Shown here piece by piece: positions 6,817-12,984 of a stretch of 12,984 nt of DNA. Under the pieces are notes generated by a model, which saw only the letters and a program-made list of their open reading frames with translations, was not told the DNA's origin and searched no databases. The position numbers and the translations under genes were made by a program. The number at the start of each line of letters is the position of its first letter. Positions within the stretch are counted from its first letter, which is position 1. This DNA is from UBA8437 sp003445035. GTDB taxonomy: Bacteria; Planctomycetota; Planctomycetia; Planctomycetales; Planctomycetaceae. The DNA lies in contig CALCHI010000033.1 in NCBI GenBank assembly GCA_937901285.1, forward strand, positions 1-12,984. Reading direction: 5' to 3'.

Positions 6817-8163
6817 TCAATCCTGGTCCAGGAACTTGTGGTCTCCGGGTTCGAAACCTCGAGGCTGAGGTGTGTGCTTGGTGATGACCTGCCAACTGCG
6901 ACCGTTTTCCCGGAAGTCGCTGACATCGGTGGGCGTGTAGGTGACGTCCAGGTGGGGGGTGTCCAGGGCCTTTCCCCCGGCGTGGTAGCTGCGGACGGCC
7001 GTATCCAGGGCCCCGGTGACCAGCAGGGTCCGCTCGGCCGGGTACGGCTCCTGGCCGTGGATGAACATGGACTGGATGGAGTGCGAAAGTCCCTTGAACA
7101 GGCAGCGGTTGCCCCACGGGCCGTTGAACAGGGCCGTGGCCCTCGGCTTGGATTCCCCGGCCACGCGACACGCAAAATTCCAGCGGTTGGAATCGTTGCC
7201 GACTTTCAGCACCGCTGCCTTCAGTCCGTCGCGGTACTCGACCAGGATCGCGTGCGGCTTGGAGTTTTCGTGGCCGGATAGCAACCGCGTCATCGATCGC
7301 GGCCGTCGATCCAGCTCGGCCAGCATCGCCGCCTCGGCCAGGTCCAGGGACCACCGCCCCTGGCGTGCGGCATCGAACAGCGCCTCGCCCTCGAGCACCT
7401 GGATCCGTGCGATCCCGGTCTCGCCGATCTCTCCGCGGGTTTCCACCATCGACTGCAACACCTCGAGACCGTGGAATCCGTAGGATTCCAGTGGTCCGCC
7501 GTGAACCGAGATGGCCTCGGTGATCTTCGTGCCGCGGGGCAGTTCCAGGCACGGTCGTCTCTGGGCCAGTGGCACCGAGCTGCCGGCCAGCAGCGGCATG
7601 CGGTTGGCCCGTGCCACATCGACCATCTCGCGGGCCCAGTCCCAGCGGTAGGAGTAGTGCTTGTCGTTGAACAGCGGTACGTAACGTCCGGCCCGCTTCA
7701 TCACCGCCACCGCCGCGTCGAAGAACCGTTTCCTGGGATACATCTTCTGGCCGAGATCGTTGACCGGGTAGTCGCCGTGTTCGCCGATCGACAGGACGGC
7801 ATCGACAGCCAGCGACGTTCCACCGACGCACATCGCCTTCTCGATCGAATCGAACAGCGGCACGTTGTATTTCTTGGCGACATCCCGTGCCATGTCGCCG
7901 TTGGGAAACTGGTCGGCGTAGAACGAGACGATGTCGACGCCGGGATCGACCAGGCGACCACGAAAGAGGTACGGGCGGAAGAAATTCTCGAGGATGTTGT
8001 AGGCATGAGAACGGAACCGGAACTCGGTGAAGATCGCCGCGACACGAGGTCGCTTCCGGTTTCCGGCGGTCGCGGTCCCGGCGAACAGGGCGGGAGCCAG
8101 GGTCCAGGCGGCCGAACGGACCAGGAGATCTCGACGTGTCAGTTCACGGCTGGGCGAGGTCAT
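6817..8163 (-). CDS. Tat-exported protein of unknown function, distant Gfo/Idh/MocA-like
   Basis: The 448-residue product begins with a twin-arginine signal (TRRDLLVRSA, R10-R11) and a hydrophobic stretch ending near ATAG (31-34). It should therefore be exported folded, often the case for cofactor-bearing proteins. The mature N-terminal half alternates strands and helices in an order that recalls a Gfo/Idh/MocA Rossmann domain: VAAIFTEF (41-48), the DAVLSIGEHGDYP segment (121-133), and VPLFNDKHY (162-170) near where the EKP motif would be. The canonical GxGxxG is not evident, so cofactor binding is uncertain. I do not recognise a characterised homologue. It is the first gene of the probable four-gene minus-strand operon, with AGGGA 9 nt before the ATG. 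Its promoter region is shared with the divergent TPP enzyme. Confidence 0.8.
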   Translation of the reverse strand: MTSPSRELTRRDLLVRSAAWTLAPALFAGTATAGNRKRPRVAAIFTEFRFRSHAYNILENFFRPYLFRGRLVDPGVDIVSFYADQFPNGDMARDVAKKYNVPLFDSIEKAMCVGGTSLAVDAVLSIGEHGDYPVNDLGQKMYPRKRFFDAAVAVMKRAGRYVPLFNDKHYSYRWDWAREMVDVARANRMPLLAGSSVPLAQRRPCLELPRGTKITEAISVHGGPLESYGFHGLEVLQSMVETRGEIGETGIARIQVLEGEALFDAARQGRWSLDLAEAAMLAELDRRPRSMTRLLSGHENSKPHAILVEYRDGLKAAVLKVGNDSNRWNFACRVAGESKPRATALFNGPWGNRCLFKGLSHSIQSMFIHGQEPYPAERTLLVTGALDTAVRSYHAGGKALDTPHLDVTYTPTDVSDFRENGRSWQVITKHTPQPRGFEPGDHKFLDQD

Positions 8164-8266
8164 GAGTCCGTGTCCCTGGTGCGGAATCTGGGCGGCCAGC
8201 GGCCGCGGCGAGCAGGCTCATTGTAGGTGTTGCCTCATCCGGCTGCACGCTATGATCGCCCGGACC
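8164..8266. promoter_or_regulatory. Divergent promoter region between the export operon and the TPP-enzyme gene
   Basis: This 103-nt gap is the longest in the window. For the + strand, TATGAT (8251-8256) is a good -10 with TTGCCT (8230-8235) as a poorly spaced -35 (15 nt). For the - strand, TACAAT (complement of 8220-8225) is a good -10 with no convincing -35. AGGGA (complement of 8173-8177) is the ribosome-binding site of the minus-strand gene. A GC-rich palindrome GCGGCCGC (8199-8206) lies downstream of the minus -10. Assignments are by eye and unproven. Confidence 0.45.
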
Positions 8267-9919
8267 ATGAGCAGTTCGCCGCCGTCCCAACGTGGAGCCG
8301 ATCACCTGGTTCGGTCGCTGGTGACGGCCGGCGTCAGCCGGTTGTTCACCCTGTCGGGCAACCAGGTGATGTCGGTCTTCGACGCGACGATCGGAACCGA
8401 CATCGAGTTGATCCACGTGCGTCACGAGGCGGCGGCGGTCCACATGGCCGACGCCTGGGGCCGGTTGACCGGTGAACCAGGTGTGGCCCTGGTCACGGCC
8501 GGTCCGGGGTTCACCAACACGCTGACACCGACCTACGTGGCGGCGATGGCCGAATCTCCGGTTGTGGTGCTCAGCGGCTGCTCACCGCTTGCCCGCGACG
8601 GCCAGGGGGCTTTCCAGGAGATGCCGCAGGCCGAGATGGCTGGCCGGGTGGCCAAGGCATCGTGGAAGGCGACCGATCCGGCGGCCCTGGGACACGATTT
8701 CTCTCGGGCTATTCGGCTGGCACGCAGTGGTCGACCGGGGCCGGTGCATGTCACCCTGCCTGGAGACGTGCTGTCGGAAACGGGCCAGCACCAGGTGGCA
8801 GGGCCTCCCGTAGCGGACGACTTTCATCCGATCGTGAGCCTGCTGGATCGGGACACCGCTGACCGGATCCTGGGTCTGCTTGGTGAGGCCTCACGCCCGC
8901 TGGTCCTGGCCGGTCCGGCGTCGGTCCGCGGTCCCGGGCCCACCGTCCTGGCGCAACTGGAAGAGGCCACCGGCGTGCCGGCCGTGGCGATGGGAAGTCC
9001 CCGGGGGATAAATGATCCGAGCCTGGGGGCATTTGCGGAGGTGCTGGGCGAAGCCGATCTGCTGGTGCTGGTCGGCCGCAAACCCGATATCGGCTTGAAG
9101 TTTCTCGAGCCCCCCTTTGTCGATGACGATTGCCGCGTGGTGCTGATCGATCCGGACGCCGCGGTGCTGGAGCAATACGGCTCACGTCTTGACGATACGG
9201 GACGATTGGTGGTCGCTGACCTGGCCGATTCGGTGCCGGCCATCGAACGAATTCAGCAACTCTCGGTGGAGCCGAGGGGCGACCTGGTCGCCTGGCGGGA
9301 CCGGGTGAGACAGTCGGTGGCCTATCGGCCTCCGGAATGGGAGCGGCTGGAGGTGGACCACGGCGAGCCGCTGCACCCGGTCCAGGTGGCTCGGGCGGTT
9401 GACGAACTTCTGGACGAGTCCGAAGAATCGGTGTTCATCTCCGACGGAGGAGAATTCGGGCAGTGGACGCAGGCGGTCGTCGGTTCGACTCGTCGCGTGA
9501 TCAACGGACCGTCCGGTTCAATCGGGGGCGGCGTGCCGTTTGCCCTGGCCGCGCGGTTGGCCTGCCCGGAAGCCGTCGTGGTGGCGACCGTGGGTGACGG
9601 CACCTTCGGGTTTCACGCCATGGAACTCGACACGGCCGTTCGTTACGGCCTGCCGCTGGTCATCGTTGTCGGCAACGATGCCTGCTGGAACGCCGAGTAC
9701 CAGATCCAGTTGGACGACTACGGGCCCGACCGGCTCGTGGGATGTGAACTGGACGACACACGGTACGACGAGGTGTGCCGATCGATGGGTGGTTGGGGTG
9801 AGCGGGTCGAGCGGATCGAGGACCTGGCGGAGGTGTTGCGTCAGGCGGTTGCGTCGGGGAAACCGGCCGTCGTTGACGTGCGGATAGACCGTGTCCGTGC
9901 GCCGATCATCCGCCGCTAG
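8267..9919 (+). CDS. Thiamine-pyrophosphate-dependent enzyme, acetolactate-synthase/decarboxylase superfamily
   Basis: The 550-residue protein has the three-domain layout of the superfamily. The N-terminal Pyr domain carries the catalytic Glu E54 in RHEAAAVHMADAWGR and the AGPGFTN motif (78-84). The central domain spans roughly 195-330. The C-terminal PP domain has GDG (443-445) followed 25 residues later by N470-D471, the Mg/TPP motif. The nearest general class is acetolactate synthase, with oxalyl-CoA decarboxylase and benzoylformate decarboxylase as other options. Substrate is not deducible. The usual VFGxPG loop is replaced by TLSGNQ (28-33), so a true biosynthetic IlvB role is doubtful, and no small subunit gene is nearby. 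The frame stays open upstream to 8027 across the divergent gene. ATG 8267, or ATG 8252, fits the family N-terminus. No clear Shine-Dalgarno is present. Its stop overlaps that of the convergent regulator. Confidence 0.88.
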   Translation: MSSSPPSQRGADHLVRSLVTAGVSRLFTLSGNQVMSVFDATIGTDIELIHVRHEAAAVHMADAWGRLTGEPGVALVTAGPGFTNTLTPTYVAAMAESPVVVLSGCSPLARDGQGAFQEMPQAEMAGRVAKASWKATDPAALGHDFSRAIRLARSGRPGPVHVTLPGDVLSETGQHQVAGPPVADDFHPIVSLLDRDTADRILGLLGEASRPLVLAGPASVRGPGPTVLAQLEEATGVPAVAMGSPRGINDPSLGAFAEVLGEADLLVLVGRKPDIGLKFLEPPFVDDDCRVVLIDPDAAVLEQYGSRLDDTGRLVVADLADSVPAIERIQQLSVEPRGDLVAWRDRVRQSVAYRPPEWERLEVDHGEPLHPVQVARAVDELLDESEESVFISDGGEFGQWTQAVVGSTRRVINGPSGSIGGGVPFALAARLACPEAVVVATVGDGTFGFHAMELDTAVRYGLPLVIVVGNDACWNAEYQIQLDDYGPDRLVGCELDDTRYDEVCRSMGGWGERVERIEDLAEVLRQAVASGKPAVVDVRIDRVRAPIIRR

Positions 9920-11328
9920 CCGTCGCCGGTTTCGACATCGTCGTCGAGCATGCCGAGTTGTTGGAGTCGGCGGTAGAGACGAGGTCGTGTGAGTCCGAGC
10001 AGTCGAGCCGCCTGGGCCTTGTTGCCCTGCGAACGCAGCATCGCTTGACCGAGATGTTCTCGCTCGACTCGCTCCATGACCTCTTCGAGTGGCTCGATGG
10101 GCGGTTCCAGCGGACCGCCGGTTCGCTGGGCGTCGACACCGGTCCGGAAGGCGAACGGCAGGTCCGGTGGCTGGATCACTGCCGAATGGCGTTCGGCCGC
10201 CGCCGCGGCTGCCTCGCGGATCACCGTGTTCAGTTCGTCGAGGTTTCCCGGCCAGCCGTATTGGCCCAGGGTCGTCCAGGACTCGGAGGCCAGGCCACCG
10301 ACCTGAAAGTCGGCCGTCTGGTTGTGGCGTTCCAGGAAGTGCTGAGCCAGTGGCTGGAAGTCGTCGGAACGGTCACGAAGCGGCGGCATGCTGATGGTGA
10401 TGGCCGAGAGGCGGAAGTGGAGTTCGGGCAAAAGGTCCTCGTCGGCAACGGCCTGGTCGAGTGACCGGGTTGACGAGGCCATCAGCCGCAACTCCGGTTC
10501 GTCGTCGGCGTTTTGATCGTGAGGGACGAATTTGCCGAGCCGATCGAGCAGCCGTTGCTGGATGTCCCGCGGCAGTCGGTCGACTTCGGCAAGGTACAGT
10601 GCACCGGGTTGCAGCACATTGGCGACAGGGGATCGTGAGGGTCCGAGCATCCGGTCGATGACGTCCGCCTGCTGGTCGGGAGGCAGACCAGCCGAGTCGA
10701 GGGGGACAAAGGAGTGCTCACCTCCTGGACCCGCATAGTGGATCGCTCGTGCCGCGTGCTCCCGACCACATCCGACCTCACCGATCAGGCAGACACCCGC
10801 ACGTGTCGCACTCGCCAACCGGACCTGTTCGAGGACCCGTGTCATGGCTGGTCCGCGTCCCAGCAGCGAGTCGAGACCGAACCGTTGACGAAGCGAATGT
10901 CGCAGTGCGGCCAGTTCGGCGTGGAGCCGGTGGGTGGGTGTTTCGACGGCGGATTCGGCTGATTGCACAGGCTGCAGTACCCCCAGGAAGCCGTCCGGAC
11001 GGTTCTGGTCGTCGGTGAGTGGAAAGACGTGCAGCAGACGGGGCAGGGAGCGGCCGTCACGGCAGGAGACCTGGATCGGGACCGGACCCTCGGGGTGTTG
11101 ATCGAGTTCCGGAGGCGGGCAGATGCTGGCAACCAGGGCGTCGACGGTGCCCGCCTCGAATTCGCTGCTGTAATCGCATCGCCACCCGACAACTTCCTCG
11201 GCCGGCCACCCGGTCAGGAGTTCGCAGCCGGTGTTGAACCATGCGACGACGCGGTCGGTGTCGAGAACGAAGACGGGGGTCTCCGATCCGGCCAGCCACT
11301 TTTCGATCCGTCTCCGACGTCGGGGCAT
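9916..11328 (-). CDS. PAS + degenerate sigma-54-type AAA+ + Fis-HTH transcriptional regulator
   Basis: The 470-residue protein resembles a bacterial enhancer-binding protein. After an Arg-rich start (MPRRRRR) come a PAS-like sensor domain (about 12-120), a linker helix, an AAA+ domain (about 152-390) and a C-terminal Fis-type helix-turn-helix (about 425-458, NKAQAARLLGLTRPRLYRRL). The AAA+ core is degenerate. Walker A is GEVGCGRE (183-190, Lys replaced by R189). Walker B is LYLAEVD (A247 replaces Asp, E248 kept). The GAFTGA sigma-54 contact loop is absent. The sensor-II WPGNVREL is WPGNLDEL (D364 for Arg). DNA binding is expected, but ATP hydrolysis and sigma-54 remodelling are not. It lies 51 nt downstream of kdgK on the same strand, so it may regulate that cluster. 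I chose ATG 11328; a TTG at 11343 would add five residues. Neither has a clear Shine-Dalgarno. Confidence 0.85.
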   Translation of the reverse strand: MPRRRRRIEKWLAGSETPVFVLDTDRVVAWFNTGCELLTGWPAEEVVGWRCDYSSEFEAGTVDALVASICPPPELDQHPEGPVPIQVSCRDGRSLPRLLHVFPLTDDQNRPDGFLGVLQPVQSAESAVETPTHRLHAELAALRHSLRQRFGLDSLLGRGPAMTRVLEQVRLASATRAGVCLIGEVGCGREHAARAIHYAGPGGEHSFVPLDSAGLPPDQQADVIDRMLGPSRSPVANVLQPGALYLAEVDRLPRDIQQRLLDRLGKFVPHDQNADDEPELRLMASSTRSLDQAVADEDLLPELHFRLSAITISMPPLRDRSDDFQPLAQHFLERHNQTADFQVGGLASESWTTLGQYGWPGNLDELNTVIREAAAAAAERHSAVIQPPDLPFAFRTGVDAQRTGGPLEPPIEPLEEVMERVEREHLGQAMLRSQGNKAQAARLLGLTRPRLYRRLQQLGMLDDDVETGDG

Positions 11329-11379
11329 GAAACCGGTGGTCAAGAGTGGAGAGGAATGAGTGAAACCAGGAGGAGAGGA

Positions 11380-12471
11380 TCAGCGGGAGACTCGTCCCGA
11401 AGTGGCTCCTCCCATCAATGCTTCGATTTCTGAACGCTCGGCGTAGCTGAAGTCGCCCTTGATACTGTGCTTCAGACAGCTGGCAGCCGTGGCGTACCGC
11501 AAGGCGGTTTCGGGGGCGGCCAGTTCAGGAGTTGTCAGGGCGAAGATCAGGCCGCCGGCAAACGAATCTCCGGCGCCGACGCGGTCGACGATGTTGTGGA
11601 TCTCGTACGGCTGGTACTCGCCCCGGTCGTTCAGCGGGGCGAAGTGGGCCGCGTCACTCGAGGCATCCAGTAGCATCGCACCCCAGTTGTTGTGGCTGGC
11701 CGAGAGGCTCTCGCGGAGCGTGATCGCGACAGTATTGACGTTGGGGAATTCCGAGACGATCTGCCGGGCGACCGATTCGTAGGCGGCGACATTGAGGTGA
11801 CCCGCCTCGACATCGGTCTCGCCGGCCTGGATCCCCAGGCACAGGTCGCAGTCCTCCTCGTTGGCGATCACCACGTTGATGAACGGCATCAGTCCTCGCA
11901 TGGTCTCACGAGCCAGGTCGACGGTGCCGGTTCCGGGTTGCCAGTTCCAGAGCTTCTTGCGGAAATTGAGGTCACAGGAGACGGTCAGGCCGGCCGCCGA
12001 AGCGGCTTCGACCGCGGCTCGGGCAGCGCCGGCCGCGGGCAGGCTGATCGCGGGCGTGATGCCGGTGATGTGCAGCCAGCCGGCTCCGGAAAACGCCGAC
12101 TCGAAGTCGTAGGCGTCAGCCTCTTCGAGCGAGATCGAGGTCCCGTCGCGGTCGTAGATCACCGTGCCACCCCTCTGGTTGGCACCGGTTTCGACGAAGT
12201 AGATCCCGAAACGCCCCTTGTCGATTCGACGTAGGAGACCGGTGTCGACACCGAACTTCCGCATTTCCTGCTCGAGGCAATCGGTCAACGGGTTGTCGGG
12301 CAGGCTGCTGAGGTAGGCGGATTGTCCGCCCTGGTGAGCAATCGAGACGGCGACGTTGAGTTCCCCGCCACCGAAGGTCGCTTCGAACCGTCCGGGCAGC
12401 ACCTGCCGAACTCTCAGCAGCTCCTCGGGTGCCAGCCGGATCATCACTTCGCCGAATGTCACAACCCGCAC
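11380..12471 (-). CDS. kdgK: 2-keto-3-deoxygluconate kinase, PfkB/ribokinase family
   Basis: KDG kinase phosphorylates 2-keto-3-deoxygluconate to KDPG with ATP, in uronate/pectin/gluconate breakdown feeding the Entner-Doudoroff aldolase. The 363-residue product opens RVVTFGEVMIRLAP. It has PfkB signature 1 (GGGELNVAVSIA, 34-45) and signature 2 DRVGAGDSFAGG (296-307) with catalytic base D302. Features typical of KDG kinases are YDRDGTSIS (106-114), DLNFRKKLW (167-175) and the C-terminal KHSIKGDFS (334-342) followed by EIEALMGG. The GTG at 12471 is preferred. It gives the standard family N-terminus and has GGAGA 7 nt upstream. A further GTG at 12522 would add 17 residues of Trp-rich sequence unlike the family. 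No KDPG aldolase or dehydratase is in view. It lies 66 nt after an M20 deacylase and before the regulator gene. Confidence 0.88.
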   Translation of the reverse strand: MRVVTFGEVMIRLAPEELLRVRQVLPGRFEATFGGGELNVAVSIAHQGGQSAYLSSLPDNPLTDCLEQEMRKFGVDTGLLRRIDKGRFGIYFVETGANQRGGTVIYDRDGTSISLEEADAYDFESAFSGAGWLHITGITPAISLPAAGAARAAVEAASAAGLTVSCDLNFRKKLWNWQPGTGTVDLARETMRGLMPFINVVIANEEDCDLCLGIQAGETDVEAGHLNVAAYESVARQIVSEFPNVNTVAITLRESLSASHNNWGAMLLDASSDAAHFAPLNDRGEYQPYEIHNIVDRVGAGDSFAGGLIFALTTPELAAPETALRYATAASCLKHSIKGDFSYAERSEIEALMGGATSGRVSR

Positions 12472-12478
12472 GGTGTCG

Positions 12479-12483
12479 TCTCC
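12479..12483 (-). promoter_or_regulatory. Shine-Dalgarno GGAGA deciding the kdgK start
   Basis: On the minus strand GGAGA lies 7 nt before the GTG at 12471, and supports that start over the upstream GTG at 12522. Confidence 0.55.
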
Positions 12484-12537
12484 AGGATGTTCGGTCCACC
12501 AGGCCAGCTGCCAGTCTGGCACACGGTCCCGATCACA

Positions 12538-12984
12538 TCAAACCGCGTGCGAGCAGAACCGGTAATAGATCTCGGCGGCCTGTTCCAACTCGGCCACCTC
12601 CAGCCACTCGTCCCGGGTGTGTGCCTGCTGGATCGACCCGGGGCCGCAGACGATTCCAGGAACTCCCGAGGCGGCGAACCGCGAGGCGTGGGTGCCGTAG
12701 GGGACGCCGACCAGTTGCCTGGGACCGGTGATGCTGGCGATGTGATCCTGCAGCCGCCGAGCCCAGTCCCCGTTTCCCTCGTCGGGCAGCGGAATGCCCA
12801 CCAGCCATGGAGGCAGGAACTCGAACGGGACATCGACGTTTTGTTCGAGATGATCTCGAACGTCGTCGATCACCTCCGCCCCGTTTTCTCCCGGAATCAC
12901 CCGTCGGTCGACCTCGATCAGGCACTCGTCGGGCACCGTGTTGACACTGACGCCACCGCTGACCAGTCCGACCGACAACGTGGC
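12538..12984 (-). CDS. M20 family deacylase (ArgE/DapE/acetylornithine deacetylase type), 5' end outside window
   Basis: Only the C-terminal ~148 residues are in the window, and the frame is still open at the right edge. The visible part begins at the end of the dimerisation domain. GGVSVNTVPDECLIEVDRR followed by VIPGE matches the stretch in which ArgE/DapE-like enzymes have GG.xxNxVPxxCxxxxDxR. It continues through VGVPYGTHASRFAASGVPGIVCGPG (substrate/oxyanion region) to QQAHTRDEW, whose His is the last metal ligand, and ends with the usual ELEQAAEIYYRF helix. Family members remove N-acyl groups from amino acids (acetylornithine, succinyl-diaminopimelate) or act as dipeptidases. Which one applies here cannot be told. 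It is the upstream partner of kdgK (66 nt gap). It belongs to a different M20 branch from the amidohydrolase at the left edge. Confidence 0.88.
   Translation of the reverse strand, partial: ATLSVGLVSGGVSVNTVPDECLIEVDRRVIPGENGAEVIDDVRDHLEQNVDVPFEFLPPWLVGIPLPDEGNGDWARRLQDHIASITGPRQLVGVPYGTHASRFAASGVPGIVCGPGSIQQAHTRDEWLEVAELEQAAEIYYRFCSHAV

Noticed and set aside
5752..7281. A 509-codon + strand open frame opposite the esterase and Tat-protein genes
   Set aside because: High-GC antisense shadow. It crosses two real minus-strand genes with signal peptides and catalytic motifs and shows no recognisable fold.
6296..7831. A 511-codon minus-strand open frame overlapping two minus-strand genes in another frame
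   Set aside because: Its translation is dominated by Arg, Pro, Gly and His, typical of a wrong frame in high-GC DNA. It would overlap both the Tat-protein and esterase genes.
8027..8266. An 80-codon N-terminal extension of the TPP enzyme
   Set aside because: It runs through the start of the divergent Tat-protein gene and the promoter region, has unrelated composition, and the family N-terminus fits ATG 8267.
9911..9922. A possible terminator hairpin around GCTAGC at the convergent stop codons
   Set aside because: The palindrome does not extend beyond 6 bp and has no T-tract.
12472..12522. A 17-residue N-terminal extension of kdgK from a GTG at 12522
   Set aside because: The extension is unlike KDG kinase N-termini. 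GTG 12471 has a good ribosome-binding site and gives the usual RVVTFGE start.
11380..12984. A link between the two M20 enzymes at opposite ends of the window as duplicates
   Set aside because: The left one has M20D hippurate-hydrolase motifs and the right one ArgE/DapE motifs. They belong to different branches and their proximity looks coincidental.

Overview
The window is high-GC, gene-dense bacterial chromosome with eleven protein genes. One is cut at each edge, and no RNA gene, mobile element, CRISPR array or long gene-free stretch is visible. The best guess for the source is a planctomycete (Planctomycetota). The reasons are a compact UvrC of the short type, a Tat-exported protein that weakly resembles the Gfo/Idh/MocA fold, secreted SMP-30 and esterase-like proteins in tandem, and a PAS/AAA+/Fis regulator of unusual build. 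This assignment rests on gene content and is inference.

Left block (1-3291, + strand): the C-terminal part of an M20 amidohydrolase, then a YbdK-type carboxylate-amine ligase (GCS2 family), then a short uvrC. They are packed as an operon: a 6-nt gap, then an ATGA stop/start overlap. The block meets the next one tail to tail across 10 nt, with a small hairpin at the junction.

Middle block (3302-8163, - strand, read right to left): a Tat-exported protein, a secreted alpha/beta-hydrolase esterase, a secreted SMP-30/gluconolactonase-like beta-propeller, and a COG2509-type FAD-dependent dehydrogenase. The spacing is 30, 55 and 22 nt, so this is a probable operon. Three of the four products carry export signals, which suggests an extracytoplasmic carbohydrate, lactone or ester function. 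A divergent promoter region (8164-8266) separates it from a + strand thiamine-pyrophosphate enzyme of the acetolactate-synthase superfamily (8267-9919).

Right block (9916-12984, - strand, read right to left): the C-terminal part of an ArgE/DapE-type M20 deacylase, a 2-keto-3-deoxygluconate kinase (kdgK), and a PAS + sigma-54-type AAA+ + Fis-HTH regulator. The regulator's AAA+ domain has lost the residues needed for ATP hydrolysis and sigma-54 contact. Its stop codon overlaps that of the TPP enzyme on the opposite strand (CTAG).

The recurring theme is sugar-acid and acyl/amide chemistry: a lactonase-like protein, KDG kinase, a TPP lyase/ligase, two M20 hydrolases and a carboxylate-amine ligase. 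The most unusual items are the degenerate enhancer-binding-like regulator and the reduced UvrC. I found no clear evidence of a wholly new multi-gene system.
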